This document shows, piece by piece, positions 7,240-17,416 of a DNA stretch of 64,000 bases. The translations under genes were made by a program, and so were the position numbers. How positions within the stretch are numbered: position 1 is the first letter of the stretch; each line of letters begins with the position of its first letter. Source of the stretch: Pseudomonas fluorescens. GTDB lineage: Bacteria > Pseudomonadota > Gammaproteobacteria > Pseudomonadales > Pseudomonadaceae. A model generated the notes under the pieces. It saw only the letters and a list, made by a program, of their open reading frames with translations, made no database searches and was not told where the DNA came from. The DNA is taken from NCBI RefSeq assembly GCF_900215245.1, contig NZ_LT907842.1, positions 5,394,001 through 5,458,000 of the forward strand, read 5' to 3'.

Positions 7240-9927
7240 TCAAAAGAGCCGCGCGCACGCGGTCTCAAGACTGCGTAATGCGGCTTCGCAGTCAGCCTGT
7301 TTTTGTTGTTCTGCACTGTGTTCAAGCTGACGGCCGAGGAGCTCCAGTTCGCGTTCACCGAATTGCCCGCAGGTGCCTCTGAGGGTGTGTGCCAGTTGCG
7401 CCAGCTCAGTGTAATCCGCCACGTCGTACGCCTCGCGCAGCGCACCCAGTAAGTGTTGCGTGTCGACCCGAAACAGCTCGCGCAGGCGCGGTGCCTTGAG
7501 CGGCGATACGGCTGGCGGCTCAGTGGTCTGTCCCGGTACCGCGCCAATTGCACCGGCGGGCATCGGCGCAGGTTCCATGCCGCGCTTGAGTTGCCAGGCA
7601 ATCGCGGTTTCCAATGCGCGGAACAACTGCCCGGGCAGCACCGGTTTGGCCAGGTAGGCATTGGCGCCCTGGCGCAGGAAACCTTCGCGATCACCTTCCA
7701 TGGCGCTCGCTGTCAGGGCGATGACCCAGACCTCGTCGTCGAGCACCCCGTTCGCCCCCGAACGCAACTTGCCGATGGTTTCCAGCCCGCCCATCACCGG
7801 CATTTGACTGTCCATCAGGACCACGTCGAAGATCACTTTGCTCATCAGTTGCAAGGCTTGTTCGCCATTGCTTGCGCACTGGAAACGGTGGCCAAATCGT
7901 TCAAGGTACAGGCAGGCGATTTCACGGTTGGTCGCGACGTCATCTACCACCAGAACGTTGAGTTGGTAGGCTTGGCCAAGCAGTGTGTCCATCTCCTCGC
8001 GTACCGGCGGTACGATCACTTCATCCGGCGCCAGGGGCGGGAAGGGCAGCACCAGGGTAAACGTCGAACCATTGCCGGGCGTGCTTTTGACCCCAAGCTC
8101 GCCCCCCATGAGTTGCGCCAGGCGGTGGCTGATGGAAAGGCCCAACCCGGTGCCGCCGTATTCACGGGTGGTGGAGGCATCGGCCTGGCGAAACGCATCG
8201 AAAATCTGTGCCTGTTTGTCCTCGGCAATACCAATGCCGGTGTCTTCGACGCTAAAACCCAAGGTAATCCCCGGCCCCTTCCACACCAGTAGGCGCACTG
8301 AGCCCCCCGGGGTGAACTTGATGGCATTGCCAAGCAAATTGAGCAATATCTGCCGTAAGCGCAAAGGGTCACCCTTGACGCCCACCGGCACGTCGCTGGC
8401 CACCTGCACTGTCAGGCGCAGCCGCTTCTCTTGCGCACTCGGCACCAACACGTTGATCGCCTCGGTCACCAAGGCCACCACGTCGAACGCGGTGTGTTCG
8501 ACGATGAGGTTGCCCGACTCGATTTTTGACAGGTCGAGAATGTCGTTGATCAGTGCCAGCAACACATCGCCGTTATCTCGGATAGACCCCACGAAGCGCA
8601 GCTGTGGCGGGTCCAATGATGTGTCGGCGAGCAAATGGCTCATGCCGATGATCGCATTGAGCGGCGTACGGATCTCGTGGCTCATGTTCGCGAGGAACTC
8701 GCCCCGGAGCAGATTGGCCCGGTCGGCGCTCTGCAAAGCCTCGCGCAGCTCGCAGGTGCGTGTCTGCACCTGGTTTTCAAGCCCCAGACGCTCGGTGTGA
8801 AGGGTGTCGAGCAGGTCGTTATAGGCTCGGGCAAAGCGCCCCAGCTCATCGTCGTGAACCACCGGCAGGCGGCGAGTCAGGTCATCGGAGTGGCGGGTTT
8901 CTTCGATGGCCTGGGCAAAACCGGCCAACGGGCGCGCGAGTTGTTGGCGCAGTACGGTGAGCAGGCCCAGGGTCAGCAGCACCAACCCGATCAACGCAAA
9001 CGGCGCTTCCTTCATGATCAGTTGCAAGGTGTTGGCCTGCAGGCGCGCTCGCGGGTAAAGCGACACCAGGTACCAGTCCAGCACATCCAGGCGCGCGACC
9101 ACCGCCGTGCCATGGTTGAGCTTCAGTTGCTGGGGAAAGGTGCCTTTCATATCCAGGCCTGGCAACGGCGTCGTCAGGTAACGGTACTCTTTGGGCGCCC
9201 CTCCGGGCAGCGTGGCAATCGGCAATCCGGTGTGGTCGATGATGTAACCGTTGTAGCCGCGCAGTAACTGCGACATGCGCGCGAAACGATCGTTGAGCTG
9301 CAGGTCATAGCCGGTGATGACTTCCACCTTGCCGTCCTTGTCGCGCCCGATGGCGGCCACGGTAATCAATTGCTGCCCGGTATGGGGGTCATAGACCGGC
9401 CCGTCCCAGACTATGTCGGCCTTTGCATCCGGCAGGCGCTTGCTCAAGTCCCGCAGGTACTCAGCACGGCTGGCAGTAAAGCCCTTGACGGGGTAGGGGC
9501 CGGTGGAAAAGGCCGCGCCGATACCCGGGAAGTAGAAAAACGTGTCCACAATCATCGACTGACCCGCTGCGCCATAGGCTTCGGCAGCCACCGCGGCACG
9601 GGGTAACTGGGTCGACGACGCGGCGCCCGGGTCCGGCAGCCAGCACAGGGTGCTGCGCGGCGTCGGTATATCGAGTTCTTCGGTCGCCGGGCTGCGCCAC
9701 AGTCGCAATAACCGGCGGGCGCCATCGGCGCTTTCCTGCAAATCATCGTTATCGACGCGAGTGATCAATTCCACGCGCTGGCTGAGCTCCTGCAGCGACT
9801 CGCGCTCCAGTTGATGGTAGACGCGCCATGCGCTGAGCCCGGTTGCAACACACCAACTGCCGGCCAGAACCACGACCAGCACGCAGGTAATGCGTAAAGC
9901 CAGTGACCGGCGCCATAGTTTTCTCAT
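7240..9927 (-). CDS. Hybrid sensor histidine kinase with receiver and Hpt domains
   Basis: An 895-residue membrane kinase. In order: a membrane helix (12-32); a long periplasmic sensor (about 33-305) of cache type, with [18 protein letters not shown] and the paired segment [16 protein letters not shown]; a second helix (309-328); HAMP linker; dimerisation domain with H417 in [15 protein letters not shown]; ATPase domain with N534, DTGIGI and GGTGLGL; receiver with D706; and a C-terminal Hpt domain with H847 in [13 protein letters not shown]. All phosphorelay residues are present. Its ATG overlaps the stop of tssM (ATGA), so it is translationally coupled to the T6SS. It probably feeds the next response regulator. 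The signal is unknown; cache domains often bind small metabolites. Confidence 0.92.
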   Translation of the reverse strand: MRKLWRRSLALRITCVLVVVLAGSWCVATGLSAWRVYHQLERESLQELSQRVELITRVDNDDLQESADGARRLLRLWRSPATEELDIPTPRSTLCWLPDPGAASSTQLPRAAVAAEAYGAAGQSMIVDTFFYFPGIGAAFSTGPYPVKGFTASRAEYLRDLSKRLPDAKADIVWDGPVYDPHTGQQLITVAAIGRDKDGKVEVITGYDLQLNDRFARMSQLLRGYNGYIIDHTGLPIATLPGGAPKEYRYLTTPLPGLDMKGTFPQQLKLNHGTAVVARLDVLDWYLVSLYPRARLQANTLQLIMKEAPFALIGLVLLTLGLLTVLRQQLARPLAGFAQAIEETRHSDDLTRRLPVVHDDELGRFARAYNDLLDTLHTERLGLENQVQTRTCELREALQSADRANLLRGEFLANMSHEIRTPLNAIIGMSHLLADTSLDPPQLRFVGSIRDNGDVLLALINDILDLSKIESGNLIVEHTAFDVVALVTEAINVLVPSAQEKRLRLTVQVASDVPVGVKGDPLRLRQILLNLLGNAIKFTPGGSVRLLVWKGPGITLGFSVEDTGIGIAEDKQAQIFDAFRQADASTTREYGGTGLGLSISHRLAQLMGGELGVKSTPGNGSTFTLVLPFPPLAPDEVIVPPVREEMDTLLGQAYQLNVLVVDDVATNREIACLYLERFGHRFQCASNGEQALQLMSKVIFDVVLMDSQMPVMGGLETIGKLRSGANGVLDDEVWVIALTASAMEGDREGFLRQGANAYLAKPVLPGQLFRALETAIAWQLKRGMEPAPMPAGAIGAVPGQTTEPPAVSPLKAPRLRELFRVDTQHLLGALREAYDVADYTELAQLAHTLRGTCGQFGERELELLGRQLEHSAEQQKQADCEAALRSLETACARLF

Positions 9928-12900
9928 TCAGGTGGGCCTTTGGTATCGGCCGACGCTACCGAGGACGGCATGCCCGACCAGCCATAGGCAATCTGCGCCG
10001 GGGGGGCCTGCGCGGCCAAACGCCGTTCGGCAACGCTGCCTTGCGCGGCTTCACCCACTGCGTTAGCGGCGTCCTGGGTATCCATGGCGGTCAGTTGATC
10101 ACTGATGGTTTTCAATTGCTCATTGATCGCCTTGGACTGGCTGTCGGCAGCCTGTGCCTGTTGGTCGGTGTGTAGCAAGGTCTCCGCCCCGGTATACCGA
10201 TAGGTGAGTGTCAGTTGGGTAATGTTATCGCTGGCCATCAGGTCACGCTGGTCGGGAAAGTCGTCCTGGGTCAGGGTGCGTTGGCCACTGGCAAACGCCT
10301 GCAGGAAATCGATGAAGCCATGCTCGCCGGGCCAGCGTTTAGTCAGCGTGTAGTGCGCAAAACGGACCTGCAGGCTGACATCGCCGCACGCGCCCGGCGT
10401 CCAGGTGAAGGGCGCGCTGGTGGGGAAATTGAAGTTGTCCAGGACGGTTGAATGGTTGCTGCATTGCAACGTCAGTCGGGTTTGCTGCGGTAATTGCCTG
10501 GCGCCCAGGTTGATCGACAGCGGTGTGGCCTGAATGCTGACCACCGAGGCAAGGCTGGGCAGGTTGAGTTGCGGCTGCAACACCGCCTGCTGTGCCTGCA
10601 AGGCTTTTTCAGCCGTTTGCAGATTCTGCCGTTGCGCCTGGCGTACAGCTTGTTGCGCCGCGGTTTGCCGCGTGGCGGCTGCGAGGTCCGACTGAGCATG
10701 TTGCATGCGGCCAAGGTAGGCGAGAAAGGCACTGCTCAGCGGCACTTTCTGGCCCAATGCAATAACCGGTTTAAAGCCCTGCGCATCCTGCTGGATGAAG
10801 GTCTTGATGGGCCCATTGAGAAACCGTGGGAGCTGGCCGCGCTCGCCATAGAGTGCGTCATTCAACAACACCGGGTCGTGCACGCCTTCTACAGCGCCCA
10901 ATACCTGGCTGTTCCACGCTTGCTGCAATTGGCTGGCGGCAATCTGGCCGGCATAGGCCATCTCGACATCCAGGCCTCCGGCGGCCAGTGTCCACACGAG
11001 CGACTCGCGCGCGTCACCTTGCGTCAGTTGCTGGCGCAACCCGTCGCGCAGGTCTTGAGCATCCCACAGGGCTGCGGACTTGATCGTCGGGTCGTTGCCG
11101 AACCCCCAATTGTCGAGGGCGACCTGGAACGCCTGTGCATCGCTCTTGCGCAGGTCAGTGGCTACCGCCTGCAATGTTTGATTGAACTGGCTGAGCACCT
11201 TTGCCTGCCTCATATCAGTGTTCACGGCATCCACGCCCTGGGTGACTGAACCGCTGCTGGCGACATCCTTGATTGCGTTGCCGCCCAGTTCATTGGCGAT
11301 GCGCAGGTGCCCGAGCAGGCTGCCGTTATCCGCGGCGGGGGTTTCTTGCGCCAGTTCAAACAGGCGGTTCATGCGCACGCTCAGTTGCGCCCACGGCCGA
11401 CGGTTGGCCGCCGGAATCAAGGCGAAACGTTCGGCGGTGCGTTGCAACAGTTGCCGGTAAGGCGCACGTGCGGTACCGACGGTACTGAGCGCGTCGCGCC
11501 ATTGAGCTTGGCTGGTCATCCGGGCTTGATCCATCGAAAGGTAACCTTCGATAAAGCGGTACCAGGCATCCTGCGTGTCATTCTGGTACTGCACAAGAAA
11601 ATGCTCACGTTGATTTTTCCATAATGCCTGATTACCGGTCGCAGCGATCAGCTCATCAATGAACCCCAGAATCGCGCTGCGGCCTTCGACCGTAAATGCG
11701 CGGGGCAGCGCGGCGTCGGCGTCTTTGGGCAGTTGCGAGTAGTCAGAGTAGCGAAGCGTGGGCAATTGCGGCTGTTGGTCAGCCCAGGCTTCCAACCAGG
11801 ACAATGATCGATTGGCAAGGCCCAGGCCATTCAGCTGGCGCAGCGCGTTAGCGCGATCCTCCACCAGGGCTCGCTCGTCGGTTTGCCAATGCAGGTAAGC
11901 CTTGAAGCTGCCGCTCAAGGATTGCACCCGCGTGGCACTCGGCACCTGATCCGGCAAAAACCGCCGCAGCAGCGGTAGCAGCTCTTCGCCAGGGCCGGGC
12001 AGCGCATTCAGGGAACCACCGGCGAGGCGCGCATTGATCAGGTTGATGCGCCGAACCAACAGCTCCGTGTAGCTGGCGATCAAGGTGTCGTCGTTGCTGG
12101 TGGCAATGGCCTGTAACTGATCCGGCAGCAGCCTCATGAACAAGGGGCGCTGCAGGTTTTTGTCGAAGCTGGCCACGTAACCATCACGGTCGAACTGAAT
12201 CAGTTGATTGACCCGGTTGTGGAACGGCAGCCAGCGCTTCCAGCTCGGCGTCACCTCATGCTCAAGGTTCTCAATAAACTGATGGTACTGGTCAAACTTG
12301 TGTAGATCGTGTTCCAGGCCTTTATCCAACATGCTGGTCGGCGGCCATGTTTGCGCGATCAGGGCCAGCTCGTGACTGACATGATTGCTGGAGTAGATCA
12401 GCAGGCCGGCAAAGACGCCGCAACCGACCAGCCACAGCACCACCGCGGCATGCGCGGACAAGCGGCGCCAGTGCCGCCAACCGTCGATCGCGCGGTACGC
12501 GAAGCGTTGTGAAGGCAGCACACGGTCGAACAGTTCATGGCTGAACCAGCCGACCGTGCTGCCATCGTCCTCAACCCCCTGGGCGGTCAAAAACAGGCCG
12601 GACAACAACGGAGGCGCGCAGTAAGGGTTGCTGGCAAAGGCGGGTAACAACAGCTGTTCCAATGCCGGGCGCAGCGCGGCGACGCGCTCGGGAAAATGCA
12701 GCGCCTGGGCATTGGGCAGCCGCCGTTGCCCCAGGTCGACCCGCAGTTCGAAGAGGCGACGACCGATCTCACCCAGTACCTTGTCCAGAAATACACGAGC
12801 GTCTGCATCGCTGCCATCGACCAGCAGGCCGAGCGCCTGCTGGCGCTGATGCTGAGTAAGGCTGGCAGCCCATTGCGGCATGCCCTCAATGCGTTCAGCG

Positions 12901-13622
12901 CCGGTCAGGACCAGATACACCGGCAGGCGCGCGCCGAATACCTTCACCAGATCGTCCAGTTGGCGGCGCAGGTTCTGCCCCAGCGCAGTCAGCTGAGCCT
13001 TGTTCTGGTCTTGCAGAGACTCAATCGCAATCTCCAGAATTACGCCGTTCAGCGGTTCGCGTCGGCGTGAACGCAACAGGCGCAACAACAGGCGTTTCCA
13101 GGCACTGGCAGAATCGAGCAAGCGGCGCGAAGGGTCGAGTACCACGGCATTCTCGAAAAACCACCAGTTGAGTACGTCGCTGGGTGGGCTGCCCGCCGCA
13201 TGCGGTGCTGAACGCAACGGCGTATCCAGGCCGCTACGCGCCAACAGTGTGCTGTTGGCGCGGGTGGTATCACCGAGCAGCATGAACCAGGGCAGGGCAT
13301 AGAGTGCAGAGCCCAACTGGCCCGCCTGGCCCAAACGGGACTGGCGCAGTAAACGCACACCGGTGTTCCAGCACTGATCGACATCGGGCTCGAGCGGCTC
13401 GGTGCGCCCAGGCAGGTCACGCTGCAGGCGCTGGCGCAGGCGCCAACCTTGCCAGTACCGCAGCGCCCGCAACAGCAACCAGGTGCCGAGCATCACGGCG
13501 AGGAGCATCAGTGGCATGCACCACAATGGCCAGCCCGACAGCAGGGTGACGACCCAGCACACACACCCGAGCACAATCAGCGCAACCATCCAGAACACGG
13601 CGACAAGCGCTTTCATTAACAT
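9924..13622 (-). CDS. tssM: T6SS membrane-complex protein TssM (IcmF)
   Basis: Inner-membrane protein that, with TssL and TssJ, forms the envelope-spanning channel. The 1232-residue length is typical. Two N-terminal helices (about 5-28 and 33-53) precede the cytoplasmic NTPase-like domain, a third helix lies near residue 402, and the long periplasmic region ends in the IcmF C-terminal domain, with the conserved-looking [14 protein letters not shown] that contacts TssJ. The Walker A site is degenerate: at 117-125 it reads GDTTRANST, with A122-N123 where Gly-Lys is expected, so ATP binding by this site is unlikely. The start lies 1 base after the tssL stop; an ATG two codons later is also possible. 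The stop overlaps the kinase gene. Confidence 0.95.
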   Translation of the reverse strand: MLMKALVAVFWMVALIVLGCVCWVVTLLSGWPLWCMPLMLLAVMLGTWLLLRALRYWQGWRLRQRLQRDLPGRTEPLEPDVDQCWNTGVRLLRQSRLGQAGQLGSALYALPWFMLLGDTTRANSTLLARSGLDTPLRSAPHAAGSPPSDVLNWWFFENAVVLDPSRRLLDSASAWKRLLLRLLRSRRREPLNGVILEIAIESLQDQNKAQLTALGQNLRRQLDDLVKVFGARLPVYLVLTGAERIEGMPQWAASLTQHQRQQALGLLVDGSDADARVFLDKVLGEIGRRLFELRVDLGQRRLPNAQALHFPERVAALRPALEQLLLPAFASNPYCAPPLLSGLFLTAQGVEDDGSTVGWFSHELFDRVLPSQRFAYRAIDGWRHWRRLSAHAAVVLWLVGCGVFAGLLIYSSNHVSHELALIAQTWPPTSMLDKGLEHDLHKFDQYHQFIENLEHEVTPSWKRWLPFHNRVNQLIQFDRDGYVASFDKNLQRPLFMRLLPDQLQAIATSNDDTLIASYTELLVRRINLINARLAGGSLNALPGPGEELLPLLRRFLPDQVPSATRVQSLSGSFKAYLHWQTDERALVEDRANALRQLNGLGLANRSLSWLEAWADQQPQLPTLRYSDYSQLPKDADAALPRAFTVEGRSAILGFIDELIAATGNQALWKNQREHFLVQYQNDTQDAWYRFIEGYLSMDQARMTSQAQWRDALSTVGTARAPYRQLLQRTAERFALIPAANRRPWAQLSVRMNRLFELAQETPAADNGSLLGHLRIANELGGNAIKDVASSGSVTQGVDAVNTDMRQAKVLSQFNQTLQAVATDLRKSDAQAFQVALDNWGFGNDPTIKSAALWDAQDLRDGLRQQLTQGDARESLVWTLAAGGLDVEMAYAGQIAASQLQQAWNSQVLGAVEGVHDPVLLNDALYGERGQLPRFLNGPIKTFIQQDAQGFKPVIALGQKVPLSSAFLAYLGRMQHAQSDLAAATRQTAAQQAVRQAQRQNLQTAEKALQAQQAVLQPQLNLPSLASVVSIQATPLSINLGARQLPQQTRLTLQCSNHSTVLDNFNFPTSAPFTWTPGACGDVSLQVRFAHYTLTKRWPGEHGFIDFLQAFASGQRTLTQDDFPDQRDLMASDNITQLTLTYRYTGAETLLHTDQQAQAADSQSKAINEQLKTISDQLTAMDTQDAANAVGEAAQGSVAERRLAAQAPPAQIAYGWSGMPSSVASADTKGPPE

Positions 13623-13623
13623 T

Positions 13624-14292
13624 TCAATGGGCCTCCATCAGCATTGCAGCGGCCGCTGCCAGCGGCCGGTCCAGGCCGACGTAGAGGGCCGCCAGCCCCA
13701 GCAGCGGAATCACGATCAGCAGGGTAAGCACCAGCGCGGGCACTCGCCGACGCGCGCGGCGGCGTTGCGCCGTGACGCCGAATGAGGGCTGGCTGAACAG
13801 CGTGCCGGACGCCTGCAGCGTGGCCATCTGGCCGTCCCGGGCGATGCGTTGCAGGCATTGCCGACGAAACTCGTCCAGCTCGCTGGCTGGGCGCGTTGCG
13901 TAGTGGCCGGCAAACCCGGCGAGCAAGGCCAGGCCAAACACCTCACGGACCGCACCCGCTTCTTCCGGCAACGCCTGCCAGCGCTGGAAGAATTCCACCC
14001 CGGCCCGCGTGGTAAAAAAGTAGTGGCGTTGCAACGGCGAACGCCGCCACTCAGCGGCGCCGGGCCACGCAGTGGTCATTGCGGTTTCATCCACCCAGGC
14101 CACCACCGAAAACAGCGATTCGCGTACCCATGCCTCGACGTAACCGAGCTCACGGGCGCGACTCGCCGCCATGTCCAGCTGGTTGATGAGGCGTGCTGTG
14201 GCGGTGGCTGCCGACGCCGCGGGATCGGCGAACACGGCCCGAGTGCATTCAAAGACGCCGACCCAGCAGTCGGCCAAGCGACCTTCGTTCAT
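13624..14292 (-). CDS. tssL: T6SS membrane-complex protein TssL (DotU)
   Basis: Inner-membrane partner of TssM. The 222-residue protein has the DotU cytoplasmic helical domain (about 5-165), with FSVVAWVDETAMTTAWPG and a later FGLALLAGFAGHYA, then an Arg-rich stretch (QRRRARRR) and a single C-terminal membrane helix (about 186-207), the usual C-tail anchor. There is no C-terminal peptidoglycan-binding OmpA domain, so wall anchoring must come from elsewhere. It overlaps tssK by ATGA and runs straight into tssM. Confidence 0.94.
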   Translation of the reverse strand: MNEGRLADCWVGVFECTRAVFADPAASAATATARLINQLDMAASRARELGYVEAWVRESLFSVVAWVDETAMTTAWPGAAEWRRSPLQRHYFFTTRAGVEFFQRWQALPEEAGAVREVFGLALLAGFAGHYATRPASELDEFRRQCLQRIARDGQMATLQASGTLFSQPSFGVTAQRRRARRRVPALVLTLLIVIPLLGLAALYVGLDRPLAAAAAMLMEAH

Positions 14293-15674
14293 GCGCGGAC
14301 CACCACCAGCTCGACCAGCATGTCTGCCGGGGCGTTGGGCATAAACAATGCGGCGGCCTGGGTGCTGCAGACTGTTTCCCAGGCCTCGCTCAGTGGCTCC
14401 AGGCGGTAATAAAGCGCTCCGGGCCGACGCGGCATGCCTTGCGGCGGCACTTGCAGGTAAATCAGCTCGACCCCCGGCAATGCGCGGTTGATCAGGTCGG
14501 GCATGTCCTGCGGCGCACCCAACTTGGCATCCAGTTCCAGCTGCTGCGCCAACCGCGTCGGATCACCGTCGCTGCGCACCACCAGGTAATAGCGGTGGCG
14601 CGGGCCAAGAAAGGCATCCGGCAAGCTGCTTTGAAACAACCCATCGCTGGGCAGCAACCGCACCAGAAGTTCTGAGCCGACGCTGATCTCGTTAAGCAAC
14701 TGGCCGATCAACCCGGCCGCCAGGGTAATCGCCTGGCCGCAGGTTTCATGCTGATAGGACGTCAGCAGCGATCGACCCTCGTGGGTTTGCCCCAGCATGT
14801 CGCAACGCTCGCTGAACACACTGAGTTCGCCGATCAATTGCCGCAGCGTCCCATACACCTGCCACGGCGAGACGTGTGGCGTCTCCAGCAGGTGTGTCAA
14901 CAATGGGCCATAACGGTTGAGGATCACCAATGCGAGCAAATTGTGGGTGTGCGCGGCATCGAAGTCACCGTAACGCGCATCGCCGGATTGCTTGAACACC
15001 TCCAACTGGCGGGCTCGGCCGACCAATTCGTCACGGGTGTCTCGCAGCGTTTGCATCAATGCCGGTGAGGCACCGATCATCACGCAAGGCGGGATGTAGC
15101 GATCGGCCAAATGAATCCGGTCACCGTCGTGCTCCAACCGCGCGATAGGCAGCAATTCATAGGCCCCGAGGTTGTCGAGTTCCTCTTCCCAGAACAGACG
15201 CAAAACGTAGGACATTTGCCGCACCAGCGCTTCAGGGGCGTCGCCGTGACGGTCGTCCAGCGTTTGCGGGTCAGCCCTGACGGCAAACCGCACGTTGGCT
15301 TTTTCGGCGTCTTGCAGCGCTTCGAACACCTGGGCATCCGGTTCGCCCGGCTGGCTGCGCTTGAGCCCGACATACAGCGTGCGGCTGTCGCTGACAAAGT
15401 CTGCGAGCGCCAGCGGGCGACACTCCAGTAAGGCGTTGCCGGGGTATTCGACCAGGCTGCCGTCGGTAAACCGCACCGACAGTTGTTCAATCCGGCATTG
15501 ACGCGAGGCCAGCGCAGCATCGTTCAAACACATCGATATCAGCCCCCAGGCATGCGGCTGTTGGCAGGCAAGGGTCCTCGTCACCAGGCTTTCCAGGCGT
15601 GCATCATTCTGCTGAAAGTGCTGCGGTTGCAGGAACAGGCCTTGATGCCAGTAGAGCGGTTTGTCGATGTTCAT
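14289..15674 (-). CDS. tssK: T6SS baseplate protein TssK
   Basis: Baseplate component that links the wedge (TssEFG) to the membrane complex through TssL. The start is taken at the ATG at 15674 (MNIDKPLYWHQGLFLQPQHF), the diagnostic TssK N-terminus, preceded by GAGGTG; the open frame upstream has no such signal. The product is 461 residues, normal for the family. It lies between tssJ (40 bases upstream) and tssL (4-base overlap). Confidence 0.95.
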   Translation of the reverse strand: MNIDKPLYWHQGLFLQPQHFQQNDARLESLVTRTLACQQPHAWGLISMCLNDAALASRQCRIEQLSVRFTDGSLVEYPGNALLECRPLALADFVSDSRTLYVGLKRSQPGEPDAQVFEALQDAEKANVRFAVRADPQTLDDRHGDAPEALVRQMSYVLRLFWEEELDNLGAYELLPIARLEHDGDRIHLADRYIPPCVMIGASPALMQTLRDTRDELVGRARQLEVFKQSGDARYGDFDAAHTHNLLALVILNRYGPLLTHLLETPHVSPWQVYGTLRQLIGELSVFSERCDMLGQTHEGRSLLTSYQHETCGQAITLAAGLIGQLLNEISVGSELLVRLLPSDGLFQSSLPDAFLGPRHRYYLVVRSDGDPTRLAQQLELDAKLGAPQDMPDLINRALPGVELIYLQVPPQGMPRRPGALYYRLEPLSEAWETVCSTQAAALFMPNAPADMLVELVVVRA

Positions 15675-15714
15675 AGGGCACCTCGACAGCGTGGGGAAAC
15701 ACACCAAAAAGCCA

Positions 15715-16341
15715 TCATTGGCCGGCGTCCGTCAGGCTGACTTCGCCTTCGGCGGGTTGCTCGGCGGGCGGTTGTAGCAACTGGCTTTGCTGGCTGCGCA
15801 ACAGTGCGTCAGGCCCCAGCAACAGGTTGATGGCCAGCGTTTTCGGGCGGGCGGTCCAGGTTTTACTGAAAAAGCCGGTGGAGGCCACGTCTACGCCAAT
15901 CCGGTAGAGCTTGACGCTGCGCTGCGGGTCCAGGTGGGCATAGCCGGCGCTGATGCCGACCATTTTTGCCCCCTCCAGGCGTGGCAAACGCACGGTGCGG
16001 GTCTGTCCCGGCTCGATAAACAGGCGTGTCAGGCCGATCAGGTCCGGTGGCGCGCTGCTCATCAGCAACAGCTTGCTCAGTTGCTGGCTGCTGCCGGTGT
16101 AGGCACTGAACGCGTTCGGCTGCGCGAACTGAGTCACCACCAGCAGGAGTGTGTGTGCCTGGCCGTCGTATTGATTGAGGTCTTTGTCGGCGGTCAGCGT
16201 GAGTTCAATGCTGTCATCGGCGTAGTTCCACTTCAGCTCGCTCAACGCTTGTTGCTGCGGTGTCAGACCGTTACTGCTACAGGCGCTGAGCAACACACCG
16301 AGCAGCAGCACCGCGAGGGTTTTAAGTGCCACGGGGTTCAT
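15715..16341 (-). CDS. tssJ: T6SS outer-membrane lipoprotein TssJ
   Basis: Lipoprotein that tethers TssM to the outer membrane. The 208-residue precursor has a signal peptide (MNPVALKTLAVLLLGVL) and lipobox LSAC, giving a lipidated Cys21. The transthyretin-like beta-sandwich follows (about 35-180). The residues after Cys are SSNG, with no Asp at +2, consistent with outer-membrane sorting. A Pro/Glu-rich C-terminal tail (about 185-208) exceeds many TssJ. The ATG overlaps the stop of the DUF4150 gene. Confidence 0.92.
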   Translation of the reverse strand: MNPVALKTLAVLLLGVLLSACSSNGLTPQQQALSELKWNYADDSIELTLTADKDLNQYDGQAHTLLLVVTQFAQPNAFSAYTGSSQQLSKLLLMSSAPPDLIGLTRLFIEPGQTRTVRLPRLEGAKMVGISAGYAHLDPQRSVKLYRIGVDVASTGFFSKTWTARPKTLAINLLLGPDALLRSQQSQLLQPPAEQPAEGEVSLTDAGQ

Positions 16342-16745
16342 CTCAACACCAGCACTTTGGTCTGCCCAGGCGCGCTGACCATGCCCACGGTATTCTGAGG
16401 GGCACCGTTGTGCCCGGTCAGGCAGGTCACCCGCACCGCCGGTTTGCCGCCGACCGTGACGCAGGTGCTGGCGTTGAGAAAGGTCATCTCGCCCATGATC
16501 CGGCCACTGAGCAGGCCGCCTGCGGCGCCGGGTTGATCGCCATTGCTGATCGTCACTTTGCTCATCAGCGTCATCGCCGGCATACCCATCACCAGCACGT
16601 TCGACATCAGGCCGGCGGGGTCGGCCATGCGCGTGTCGGCGATGTTGGGGTAGGGCACGGGCAAAGGCCCGGTCGGGCTGGGTGTATTACACATGTCAGG
16701 GGCGGTGGCGGTAGCCACTGCACCATCATTGGTCAGCATGAACAT
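16338..16745 (-). CDS. DUF4150 PAAR-like spike-tip protein
   Basis: Small (135-residue) PAAR-like protein that should sharpen the VgrG spike and may carry cargo. It begins MFMLTNDGAVATATAPDMCN and then TPSPTGPLPVPYPN, the family signature; later glycine and cysteine/histidine positions (STCVTVGGKPAVRVTCLTGH) match the metal-site region of PAAR-type cones. The ATG at 16745 has AGGAG 8 bases upstream; the longer open frame lacks one. There is no C-terminal toxin extension, unlike many DUF4150 effectors. It overlaps tssJ by 4 bases. Confidence 0.88.
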   Translation of the reverse strand: MFMLTNDGAVATATAPDMCNTPSPTGPLPVPYPNIADTRMADPAGLMSNVLVMGMPAMTLMSKVTISNGDQPGAAGGLLSGRIMGEMTFLNASTCVTVGGKPAVRVTCLTGHNGAPQNTVGMVSAPGQTKVLVLR

Positions 16746-16755
16746 GGGAGGACTC

Positions 16756-17406
16756 CTAACCGAGTTTGATGCGCTGGCCATCCAGCGCGACGGTGATGTC
16801 GGCGAACAGGTCGAGGGTTTCGCCACGCAGTTGCCAATCGTTTTTCACCTGCTGGCTGACCGAGCCTGCGTAGAGGTCTTCGTGCCCTTCGACACGGCGG
16901 CGGCTGTCGCCGAACTCGGCGGTATGGACCTGCGCGGTCTGGTGAGCGTGCAACGCGCTGTCGTGGCGGTGCAGCCAATGGCTGTCGGCGCGCTCACCGC
17001 TGACCTGTAGCGTTTGGGTTGTAAGGCACGCGTGGCGGCTGTGCAGCAGGACGTCAGCGCTGCGCACGGCAAGTGCCGCGCCGGCGTCCAGGCTAATACC
17101 GTCCCGCGCCTCTATATGCAGCGCACCTGCCGGCACGTGCAGGTGCAGGTCGCCGTCCACACTCAAGCGGGCGGGCGCGCTGCTGTCGCGCTCCAGTACG
17201 CTGAGGATGTAGCCGCTCGTACCCTCCATGCAGATCAGCACCGCATCCCCGAGTGCCGGGCGTAGCAGGCAACCGGCGGCGGGCTTGAGCCAGTAACGGC
17301 GCCCGTCGGTACTGACGACACCAAAACGCTCGCCATCCTCGGCATTGACCCGCCCATGGTGCAACGTGGCCGGGGATTGACTGTGCTGCGGGGCTTGCAG
17401 TGGCAT
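16756..17406 (-). CDS. DUF3540 protein of the T6SS spike module
   Basis: 216-residue protein of a family that recurs with DUF2169, pentapeptide and DUF4150 genes next to vgrG. The N-terminal half (about 15-95) has GRYWL-like strands (TDGRRYWLKPAAGCLLRPAL and GDAVLICMEG) resembling an OB-fold plug, and the C-terminal half is a run of short beta-strands (about 85-200, with HLHVPAGALHIEARDGISLD), resembling the VgrG gp5-like needle. This suggests a spike extension, by inference. The ATG at 17406 has AGGAG 7 bases upstream. No catalytic motif is visible. Exact role unknown. Confidence 0.82.
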   Translation of the reverse strand: MPLQAPQHSQSPATLHHGRVNAEDGERFGVVSTDGRRYWLKPAAGCLLRPALGDAVLICMEGTSGYILSVLERDSSAPARLSVDGDLHLHVPAGALHIEARDGISLDAGAALAVRSADVLLHSRHACLTTQTLQVSGERADSHWLHRHDSALHAHQTAQVHTAEFGDSRRRVEGHEDLYAGSVSQQVKNDWQLRGETLDLFADITVALDGQRIKLG

Positions 17407-17416
17407 GGTGGTCTCC

